Assembly: GCA_021847625.1 (NCBI GenBank)
Contig: JAJZQK010000156.1
Location: 1-7,291, forward strand
DNA length: 7,291 nt
Source of the DNA: Chloroflexota bacterium
GTDB taxonomy: Bacteria; Chloroflexota; FW602-bin22; JAMCYS01
Direction: 5' to 3'
Shown: positions 1-5,598 of the stretch, piece after piece
How positions within the stretch are numbered: position 1 is the stretch's first letter
How the letters are laid out: every line of letters starts with the position of its first letter
Made by a program: the position numbers and the translations under genes
Notes under the pieces: model-generated
Databases searched by the model: none
Told to the model about the DNA's origin: nothing
The model's input: the letters and a program-made list of their open reading frames with translations, nothing else

Positions 1-1
1 C

Positions 2-2023
2 CACGTCCTCATCGCCGGCCTGCCGGGTGGTGGAGCCGAGGTGGTTCTGACCAGCATCATCGCCGCCCTGGCCGCGCACTACCGCCCGGGGGAGCTGCGC
101 CTGTGGACCGTCGCCAGCCGCCGGACTCTGCCCGCCCAACTGCAGCACCTCCCCCACCAGTATGGCAGTCTTATCGACCCGGGCGACCACGTGCAGGCGA
201 ACCGGGTCCTCGATCACGCGCGGGCCGAGCTCGTGCGCCGAATGCGATCAGCGGAAGAAGACGCGGGCGAAGCATCTGCTCGGCGAGCCGAGCCCGAGAT
301 CGTGCTCGTGATCGGCGAGCTGGGCGAAGTCGAGGACGATGGGGCTACGCTGGAGCTGATCGGCGTCCACGGGCCGGAGCACGGCGTGCGCCTGCTGGCC
401 GCCACCACCGTCGCGGCCAGCCTCAGCGAAGATGTGCTGGCGCATTTCGGAACCCGCCTGGTGCTCCAAACCCTCGACGATGATGAGAGCATCAGGCTGC
501 TGGGCCGGCCAGACGCGGCCGATTTGGGCAGCGGCGATCTCCTCTTCCGCATCGACGGCCGGCTGCCGGTGCGAGCCCGCGGCTTCCGCATCTCTGCCGA
601 TCACCTCGACGAGCTGGTGCGGCTGATGCGCGGGGCCTACGGCGCCCCCCCTTCCACGACAGCGATCACAGCGGTCGGGCCTGACACGGCCGAGGCGGAG
701 GTGCTCCCCGGTGGGGACGAGGACTCGGTGCGGTCAGCCGGGGAGGGCGTTCCTGCCGGAGGACTCGAGGGCGACTCGTCCGAACCCGTGGCTGAGAAAA
801 CGGGACGGCCACCATCGCCAGTACTCGATCACGAGGCATCACGAACGAGGGACGGATGCGCGACGTCCGCCATTGCGGAAGCCGTGGCGCTTGCAGGAGC
901 CCCCGCAGGCGGAGCGACTACCTCGGATGCGGTGCCGGTCGGGGACGCACCGGAGGAAGGGCAGCCGTCCGACGGGCACCGAAGCGCCATTCTGCTGGCG
1001 GAGGCCGCCGCGATCGAGTCTGGAGAACCGCCGGCCTCGGCAGAGGGTGAGGACACGGCCGATGGGCGCTCGGTCAGGATCAGGGTGTCGGAAGCGACAG
1101 CGGCCGCAGGAGGGCCTCCGGATGTCGACGAGGAGCCTGCCGCAGAAGGAGTGCTGGTACAGGTCCGATGCTTCGGCGAATTCGTCGTGAGCAACGGCGA
1201 CCACGAGATCGAGCCGTCGCTCGATGGCCGCGTCTGCTTCAAGTCGTTCGAGGTGCTGGCGTTCCTGGCGAGCCATGCAGACGGGGCGGTCTCCAAGGAC
1301 AAGCTGCTCGCCGCGCTCTGGCCCGATGCCGACGCCGAGCGGGCAGCGAACCGCATGCGGGTGGAGATGGCCCGTCTACGCGCTCTTCTCGCGCGCCAGG
1401 TCCCGGGGCTTCCCGCCGAAGCCGTGCGCTGCGAGCGGGACGGCACCTGCCGACTCGATACGAGACTGATCGCCTCGGACGTCCACGAGTTCCTAGCTTT
1501 GTGTCGGGCGGCGCCGAAGCTGCCCCCGCAGCAGGCGAAGTCTGCGCTGGAGCGGGCGCGCGCCATCTATCGCGGCGACCTCCTCACCGGTCGAGGAGCC
1601 CGCTTCTACGAGTGGGTGGACGACCCTGGCGAAACGGGCGTCTCGCTCCGCGCCGGCTGTCGGGAGGAGTACAACCGCGCGACGATACGATTAGCCCGCA
1701 TGTTTTGTCGAGAGGGGCAGTTTGCCCAAGCAGTGCCGCTCTACAAGAGCCTGCTCAAAGCCGAGCCGACGCTCGAGGATGTCGTCCGCGAACTCTATCG
1801 ATGCTACCGGCAGCTTGGGGATCTCAGCTCCCTCATCCGTGAGGACCGCCACCTCAGGCAAGCGTTGCGTGAGGCGTACTACGACCCCGAAGACCCGGAG
1901 GATGACCCGGAGCGCTACCAGCCCGAGCCGGAGACGGTCGAACTGTTCGAGGAGATCTGCAAGCAGCTGGAAGGAAAGGTCGCCGCGCGTGAGGACACCC
2001 GCAAGGCTGTCGGCCAGAGGTGA
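2..2023 (+). CDS. FtsK/SpoIIIE-like pseudo-ATPase fused to SARP-type winged-helix/BTAD regulator (5' partial)
   Basis: The frame is open from base 2, and HVLIAG, the strand leading into an FtsK P-loop, precedes the first GTG (41), so the true start is off the window; 673 residues are visible. Residues 1-215 follow the FtsK/SpoIIIE order: P-loop strand, LRLW, Walker B strand (VLVIGELGE, ~101-109), LLAAT, GTRLVLQT, LLGRPDAADLGSGDLLF. The nucleotide site is degenerate: GLPGGGAE replaces GxxGxGKS and G105 replaces the Walker B Asp; E106 remains. An acidic Ala/Gly/Pro/Glu-rich linker covers ~218-383. An OmpR/SARP-like winged helix (~384-475; SKDKLLAALWPDAD) and a BTAD helical domain (~490-625; YRGDLL, EEYNRATIRLARMF) follow, then an acidic tail. 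SARP proteins bind DNA and activate transcription; the dead motor domain may be an allosteric or partner-binding module (inference). It could be the last ATPase-like domain of a longer multi-domain protein. Domain calls are firm; function is not. Confidence 0.82.
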   Translation, partial: HVLIAGLPGGGAEVVLTSIIAALAAHYRPGELRLWTVASRRTLPAQLQHLPHQYGSLIDPGDHVQANRVLDHARAELVRRMRSAEEDAGEASARRAEPEIVLVIGELGEVEDDGATLELIGVHGPEHGVRLLAATTVAASLSEDVLAHFGTRLVLQTLDDDESIRLLGRPDAADLGSGDLLFRIDGRLPVRARGFRISADHLDELVRLMRGAYGAPPSTTAITAVGPDTAEAEVLPGGDEDSVRSAGEGVPAGGLEGDSSEPVAEKTGRPPSPVLDHEASRTRDGCATSAIAEAVALAGAPAGGATTSDAVPVGDAPEEGQPSDGHRSAILLAEAAAIESGEPPASAEGEDTADGRSVRIRVSEATAAAGGPPDVDEEPAAEGVLVQVRCFGEFVVSNGDHEIEPSLDGRVCFKSFEVLAFLASHADGAVSKDKLLAALWPDADAERAANRMRVEMARLRALLARQVPGLPAEAVRCERDGTCRLDTRLIASDVHEFLALCRAAPKLPPQQAKSALERARAIYRGDLLTGRGARFYEWVDDPGETGVSLRAGCREEYNRATIRLARMFCREGQFAQAVPLYKSLLKAEPTLEDVVRELYRCYRQLGDLSSLIREDRHLRQALREAYYDPEDPEDDPERYQPEPETVELFEEICKQLEGKVAAREDTRKAVGQR

Positions 2024-2026
2024 GCC

Positions 2027-2442
2027 ATGGCCCCTGTGCCCTTTGCGACCCCTGTTATCATGTTGCTGCTCGCCATCGCGGCAATTACGGCTCTTCGCCG
2101 ACGACAGGTGCCGACCTGGGTCACGCTGGGCGGAAGCGGCGCGGGGCTGCTCGTCGCTGCTGCCACCGGCTGGGAGGCGCCCCAGGTGAGCCTGCTCGGG
2201 CTCGTGGTCGGCGGGGTGTTGTTACTTCCCTTCGTCCCCACCAGTGGATTCAGCAGGGCGACGCGCTCTTGCTGGCGGCGGTGGGCGCCTGGCAGGGCTG
2301 GCAGTTGGTCCACTGGACGGCCTGGTGGGCAGCACTGGTTGGCACCGGTTTGGCGGTCGTGGCCTGGCGACGAGGACAGCGGACGTTCCCCTGCGTTCCG
2401 GCCATCGCCCTCGGTGCCGCGCTTGCGCTCCTGAACGCATGA
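2027..2442 (+). pseudogene. A24-type prepilin peptidase homologue (TadV/CpaA-like), split by a frameshift
   Basis: ATG 2027 has AGAGG six bases upstream and lies three bases after the preceding stop, so it is probably co-transcribed. The first frame gives an A24 N-terminus: a membrane segment (VIMLLLAIAAITAL), the basic loop RRRQVPTWVTL, and two more hydrophobic helices ending LLLPFVPTSG. The match then stops, and the frame one base back continues it: IQQGDALLLAAVGAW, a Trp-rich membrane segment, and FPCVPAIALGAALALL, matching the A24 C-terminal motif, with a stop at 2440-2442. One extra G in AGTGGATTC (2243-2251) would join the halves into ~138 residues, the size of TadV/CpaA peptidases. A24 enzymes are inner-membrane aspartic proteases that cut prepilin leaders. 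The second catalytic Asp (QGD) is present, but Ala occupies the first position (ITALRRR, usually D-x-R). The split may be a sequencing error or genuine decay. Confidence 0.72.
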
Positions 2443-2597
2443 CCACTTGTGCCACAACACCTATCTTGCACCAGCGAGACCAGCCTCCTCTTCTTTCACC
2501 TTCTTGTAGCCACACCGTCCGCTACCGCATCGCCACACGGGCTCATCGCGGCGAAGGGTGTAACCGCATTGCTTCCTCATTCAAGATGTGGGTCATT

Positions 2598-2615
2598 CCC
2601 GACCCAACCGTCGGG
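2598..2615. repeat. Inverted repeat, possible weak terminator or RNA hairpin
   Basis: CCCGAC (2598-2603) and GTCGGG (2610-2615) form a perfect 6-bp stem with loop CCAACC. An alternative stem, TGGGTC (2589-2594) with GACCCA (2601-2606), shares bases with it, so only one can form at a time. Neither strand has a T-run after the stem, so termination activity is uncertain. The CCGTCGGG arm recurs at 2639-2646. Confidence 0.35.
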
Positions 2616-2707
2616 ACTCGCGGATCCGGCACAACCCGCCGTCGGGCAACCTAGAGGATCGCGCGAAACCAGATCGGGGGCTACGTGGTGTGGCCCGTAA
2701 GCATCGC

Positions 2708-2728
2708 TTGGGTCGTTTGGGTCGTTTG
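2708..2728. repeat. 9-bp tandem repeat beside the bcrC stop
   Basis: TTGGGTCGT occurs twice in succession (2708-2716 and 2717-2725), followed by TTG, immediately beyond the bcrC-like stop codon (2729-2731). It has only two copies and may be simple slippage; no function is inferred. Confidence 0.5.
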
Positions 2729-3298
2729 CTAGTCCAAGTGGACGCGCCTGGCGGCACCGATCGCCAAGCCATAGATGGGACGGAGCCGGCCGCCGAGCCT
2801 GAAGGCCAGGATGGTCCACATCGCCCCGAGCCCGGCGCCGGCCAGTACATCCGCCGGGTAGTGGGCCCCCACGTACACCCGGGCGAGGGCGATCAGCACC
2901 GCCCCCGGCAGCAACAGGCGGCGGCCGGGCATTCGCCAGAGGAGGGCCGCCGTCGCCACCGAGAAGGCCGCCGTCGCGTGGTCGCTAGGAAAGGACGAAT
3001 CGCGGGCCGCATCCACCAGCAGCAGGACCTGGTGGGCCACGAATGGCCTCGGCACGTAGACGAAAAGGCCGATGGCCAGGTTCACCATCTGCCCCACGAC
3101 CACTGCACCCACGGTGGCGAGAGCCGCCCGCTTTCCCGCGTCGTCGGACGATGGAAGGAACCACCAGGCGGCAACGCCCAGGAGTGCCAGGAAAATGAGG
3201 TCGTTGGCCACCAAGGCGGCGGCCGCATCCACGGCGGGCAAGTGCCCGGCCAAACCGTTCATCGCCCGGGCCAGATACCAGTTCAACCCCTGGTCCAT
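2729..3298 (-). CDS. bcrC: BcrC-type undecaprenyl-diphosphatase (PAP2 family)
   Basis: A 189-residue integral membrane PAP2 phosphatase, close to the usual size of BcrC/YbjG enzymes. These remove a phosphate from undecaprenyl diphosphate on the outer face of the membrane, recycling the carrier lipid for peptidoglycan synthesis and lowering bacitracin sensitivity. The phosphatase signature is complete: PRPFVAH (RP at 84-85), FPSDHATAAFS (His107) and ARVYVGAHYPADVLAG (Arg140, His146, Asp150). The FPSDH form and PRPFVAH are typical of BcrC rather than of PgpB or phosphatidate phosphatases, and the first motif lacks its leading Lys, as in BcrC. Hydrophobic segments lie at about 25-48, 60-80, 108-121, 128-145 and 150-167. 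The ATG follows GGGAG at seven bases. It is the third gene of the regulator-kinase operon, 35 bases after the kinase stop, so induction by envelope stress is plausible (inference). Confidence 0.88.
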   Translation of the reverse strand: MDQGLNWYLARAMNGLAGHLPAVDAAAALVANDLIFLALLGVAAWWFLPSSDDAGKRAALATVGAVVVGQMVNLAIGLFVYVPRPFVAHQVLLLVDAARDSSFPSDHATAAFSVATAALLWRMPGRRLLLPGAVLIALARVYVGAHYPADVLAGAGLGAMWTILAFRLGGRLRPIYGLAIGAARRVHLD

Positions 3299-3333
3299 TC
3301 ACGCGCTCCCATGCTCACTCTCAGCATCCATAT

Positions 3334-4767
3334 CTATTGTTCGGGACGGGTAGTAAAAGGAAGATAGACAGTGAAGGTCGAGCCTCGGCCGGGATTGGAG
3401 ACAATCTCGATCCTCCCATCGTGGGCACGGGCGATCCAGTCGCAGATCGCCAGCCCCAGGCCGGCGCCGCCCTCGGATCGAGACCGCGCCTTGTCCACAC
3501 GGTAGAAGCGCTCGAACAGGTGCGGCAGGTGCTCGGGGGGGATGCCGATGCCCGTGTCGGTCACCATCAGCGCCGCACCGCCGTCGCGACGCTCAACGGA
3601 CACGGTAACCTCGCCACCCGGCGGCGTGTACTTGATGGCGTTGTCGACCAGGTTGAAGAGCAATTGCATCAGTCGCGTCTCATCCCCCACCACGACCGTG
3701 GGCTCCGCGCGGCCAACTCCCAGGTGAACCCCTCGGGCGTCAGCCAGCGGCCTGAGCTGGGCCACCACCGCATCCGCAAGCTCATCCAGGGCCAGCGCCT
3801 CTCGCTCCAGTTCCATTTCGCCCGAGTCCGCACGAGCAAGGGTCAGCAGATCCGAGACCAGCCTCCCTACACGCTCGGCCTCGCGTCCCACCACCCGCAA
3901 CGCCTCCTGGTACTCCTTGGCGGATCGGGACCTCTCCAACGTAACGTCCACCTGGCTAGCTATGACGGCCATGGGTGTTCGCAGCTCGTGCGAGGCGTCC
4001 GCCGTGAACCGCCTCTCCCGACGAAAGGCGCCCTCGAGCCGCGCCAGCATGGCGTCGAAGGTCTCGGCCAGCCTCCCCACCTCGTCGTCGCCGGAGACCG
4101 CTCCCACCCTCCGGGAGAGGTCTTCAGCACCGATCTGCCTGGCCAGCTTGGTGATGCGATCGATGGGCGAGAGCGCCCGGTGGGCGAGGAACAACCCTCC
4201 ACCAGCAGCCAGAACCAGCGTAGCGGGGATACCAAGGCCCATCAGTAGGAGAAGGTGCCTCAGGGCCGCCTCCAGCTCCTGCTCCGGCAACCCCACCTCC
4301 AGCACCGCCACGGCGCGGCCGTTCTCCTGGACCGGGACCACCAGGACGCGCCAGCCCTGGCCACTGGATGCGCTCACCGATCGGAGGCTGCTCTCGCCGT
4401 GGGAAGCTCGGCTTCTGACATCGGCGAGAGTGGACGCGTCCCAGCGGGGGGTGCCATCCAGAAGCACGCGGCCGGCGCTATCGTACAGGGCCGCCACGGT
4501 TCCGGCAGAGAGCTGGCCCTCGTTCTGCCCCATGTGAGGTCGGCCGTTCTCCTGGTCCACGCTCGCCTGCAACTGTGCCGCCTCCGCCCGCAGCGTGGCG
4601 TCCTGCTGCTCGCGCAGGCCGCGCGAGAAACTCAGGTACAGAGCCCCGGAGAAGGCGAGCAGGATCACCGCCAACAGTGCGACGTACCACAGGGTGAGCC
4701 GCACCCGAATGGGAAAGCCGCGTCGCCAGAAGGGAACGCGGGATGGGAACCGCGGGCTGCGTCTCAT
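3334..4767 (-). CDS. Membrane sensor histidine kinase (HAMP, HisKA, HATPase_c)
   Basis: A 477-residue EnvZ/CusS-like sensor kinase and the partner of the overlapping response regulator gene. A basic N-terminus leads into a first membrane helix (~22-48). An extracytoplasmic domain (~49-168) follows, containing GTVAALYDSAGRVLLDG, a PAS/PDC-like strand pattern. The second helix is at ~171-194, then HAMP (~195-247; SPIDRI, DEVGRLAETFDAM). The HisKA H-box is DASHELRTPMAV with phospho-acceptor His260. The ATPase domain has the N-box (NLVDNAIKYTPPGG, Asn376), DTGIGIP, the F-box (HLFERFYRVDKARS) and GGAGLGLAI. All catalytic motifs are intact. Its ATG overlaps the regulator stop as ATGA, with AAGG seven bases upstream, which indicates translational coupling. 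The signal is unknown; the downstream bcrC suggests a cell-envelope or lipid-carrier cue (inference). Confidence 0.93.
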   Translation of the reverse strand: MRRSPRFPSRVPFWRRGFPIRVRLTLWYVALLAVILLAFSGALYLSFSRGLREQQDATLRAEAAQLQASVDQENGRPHMGQNEGQLSAGTVAALYDSAGRVLLDGTPRWDASTLADVRSRASHGESSLRSVSASSGQGWRVLVVPVQENGRAVAVLEVGLPEQELEAALRHLLLLMGLGIPATLVLAAGGGLFLAHRALSPIDRITKLARQIGAEDLSRRVGAVSGDDEVGRLAETFDAMLARLEGAFRRERRFTADASHELRTPMAVIASQVDVTLERSRSAKEYQEALRVVGREAERVGRLVSDLLTLARADSGEMELEREALALDELADAVVAQLRPLADARGVHLGVGRAEPTVVVGDETRLMQLLFNLVDNAIKYTPPGGEVTVSVERRDGGAALMVTDTGIGIPPEHLPHLFERFYRVDKARSRSEGGAGLGLAICDWIARAHDGRIEIVSNPGRGSTFTVYLPFTTRPEQ

Positions 4768-5438
4768 CGGGGGACCTTAAGCTGGTAGCCCGTGCCTCGT
4801 ACGGTGTGGATCAGCCGAGGCTCGTGCCCATCGTCCAGCTTGCGGCGCAGGTACCGGATGTAGACGTCCACCAGATTGGACATGGCGGTGAAATCGTAGC
4901 TCCACACGTGCTCCGCGATCTGCGTCCGCGTGAGCACCCGGTTCGGATTCCGCGCCAGGTACTCCAGCAGGGCGTACTCCTTGCTGGTCAGCGCGATCAT
5001 CCGGCCGCCCCGTCGGACCTCGTGGCTGATGGTATCTACCTCCAGGTCCGCCACCCGCAGCACCGGATCCTTTACCATCTCATCGCGGCGCAGGAGCGCC
5101 CGCACGCGAGCCACCAGCTCGCGGAAGGCGAAGGGCTTGATCAGGTAGTCGTCGGCGCCGCTATCCAGCCCGGCCACCCTGTCGTCCACCGCGTCGCGGG
5201 CGGTCAGCATCAGGATCGGAGTGGCCACTCGCCGGGCCCTCAACGACCGGGCGACCTCCAGGCCGCTCATTACGGGCAACATCACGTCGAGGATGATGAG
5301 GTCATATGCGCCCGTCTCGGCGAGGTCGAGGCCCTCCTCGCCATCGTAGGCCACGTCCGTGGCGTAGCCGTGCTCCTGAAGCCCTCGCTTCAGCACCTCG
5401 GCCAACTGCTTCTCATCCTCAACTATCAGGATGCGCAC
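4764..5438 (-). CDS. OmpR/PhoB-family response regulator
   Basis: A 224-residue two-domain regulator. The receiver domain (1-~120) has the acidic pair Glu7-Asp8, phospho-acceptor Asp51 in LIILDVMLP, Thr79 and Lys101 in DYLIKPF. The OmpR-type winged helix (~125-222) includes LTSKEYALLEYLARNPNRVLTR, VDVYIRYLRRKL and VRGTGYQL. I chose the GTG at 5438 because it gives the family's usual start (RILIVEDE) and is preceded by GAGAGG at six bases. The frame stays open to an ATG at 5696, but that would add 86 unrelated residues and run through a strong hairpin and another gene. The protein is expected to be phosphorylated by the overlapping kinase and to bind direct repeats near its targets, perhaps its own operon. 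An extended -10 element lies about 60 bases upstream. Confidence 0.93.
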   Translation of the reverse strand: MRILIVEDEKQLAEVLKRGLQEHGYATDVAYDGEEGLDLAETGAYDLIILDVMLPVMSGLEVARSLRARRVATPILMLTARDAVDDRVAGLDSGADDYLIKPFAFRELVARVRALLRRDEMVKDPVLRVADLEVDTISHEVRRGGRMIALTSKEYALLEYLARNPNRVLTRTQIAEHVWSYDFTAMSNLVDVYIRYLRRKLDDGHEPRLIHTVRGTGYQLKVPR

Positions 5439-5456
5439 TGAATACCTCTCGTTGCC

Positions 5457-5479
5457 CCGGCGCTGGCTCACCGCGCCGG
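5457..5479 (-). promoter_or_regulatory. Hairpin in the response-regulator mRNA leader
   Basis: CCGGCGC (5457-5463) and GCGCCGG (5473-5479) are perfectly complementary around a 9-base loop. The hairpin lies between the predicted transcription start and the GAGAGG ribosome-binding site, ending about six bases from it. It could stabilise the mRNA or affect initiation, but there is no T-run and no recognised riboswitch. In sequence this GC-rich, short stems arise easily by chance. Confidence 0.4.
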
Positions 5480-5497
5480 CCGCGGTATAAGCGGCAT

Positions 5498-5507
5498 GAT
5501 TATAGCA
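5498..5507 (-). promoter_or_regulatory. Extended -10 promoter for the regulator-kinase-bcrC operon
   Basis: Read on the minus strand, TGC-TATAAT (TATAAT at 5504-5499, TG at 5507-5506) is a perfect extended -10 box in an otherwise GC-rich sequence. No good TTGACA-like -35 box is visible 16-18 bases upstream, which is common for extended -10 promoters and for promoters that need an activator. Transcription would start near 5491 and leave a leader of about 53 bases before the GTG start. Confidence 0.55.
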
Positions 5508-5518
5508 AACCGTCTCGC

Positions 5519-5535
5519 GGGGAGCTTCGCTCCCT
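5519..5535. repeat. Short hairpin overlapping the -35 area
   Basis: GGGAGC (5520-5525) and GCTCCC (5529-5534) pair perfectly around a 3-base loop, with a possible G-T closing pair. It lies where the -35 region of the extended -10 promoter would be, so it may be an inverted-repeat operator or a second element of the upstream terminator. Neither role is proven. Confidence 0.35.
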
Positions 5536-5552
5536 CTCGCCTCGCACGAATT

Positions 5553-5590
5553 GAGGGGGCAGCCGGCCCAGGGCCGCCGGCCGCCCCCTC
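5553..5590 (-). terminator. Strong inverted repeat after the small peptide gene (terminator or attenuator)
   Basis: A 15-bp stem with one mismatch is formed by 5553-5567 (GAGGGGGCAGCCGGC) and 5576-5590 (GCCGGCCGCCCCCTC), with an 8-base loop. On the minus strand it begins eight bases after the TAA of the small peptide gene and precedes the regulator promoter. It is followed by AATTCGTG rather than a T-run, so it may be a partial or Rho-assisted terminator, or a 3' stabilising structure for an abundant short mRNA. Confidence 0.6.
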
Positions 5591-5598
5591 TCGTTCCG

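Larger units (their letters stand above)
2443..2728. other. Convergent intergenic region, no gene recognised
   Basis: This stretch separates the plus-strand A24 homologue from the minus-strand bcrC-like gene. It is less GC-rich than its surroundings, with a pyrimidine-rich patch at about 2485-2515. Two mutually exclusive 6-bp hairpins lie at 2589-2606 and 2598-2615, and a short tandem repeat sits at the bcrC end. No hairpin is followed by a clear T-run on either strand, so no classical intrinsic terminator can be called, although transcripts from both sides must end here or nearby. No tRNA cloverleaf or riboswitch was recognised, and the open frames crossing it have no recognisable protein signature. 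Confidence 0.6.

Noticed and set aside
829..1566. A 245-codon open frame on the minus strand within the FtsK-like/BTAD gene
   Set aside because: Its translation is Ser/Ala/Arg-rich with no recognisable domain, and it is antisense to a well-supported coding region; long shadow frames are expected at this GC content.
2225..2250. Programmed -1 frameshifting in the A24 homologue
   Set aside because: The run around TCGTCCCCACC does not form a standard X XXY YYZ slippery heptamer in the incoming frame, and no obvious stimulatory pseudoknot follows.
2250..2515. Small minus-strand frames downstream of bcrC, preceded by an AGGAGG-like run near 2485
   Set aside because: The frames extend into the antisense of the A24 homologue and have no recognisable domain; the purine run lies in a generally pyrimidine-rich plus-strand patch and the spacing to a start is poor.
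2443..2728. tRNA, riboswitch or CRISPR in the convergent gap
   Set aside because: No cloverleaf with a TTC arm, no conserved aptamer core and no repeat-spacer periodicity could be found by eye.
2588..3367. A 259-codon plus-strand frame across the bcrC region
   Set aside because: It is the complement of a clear PAP2 phosphatase gene with all motifs; the translation is rich in Arg, Gly, His and Gln and matches nothing.
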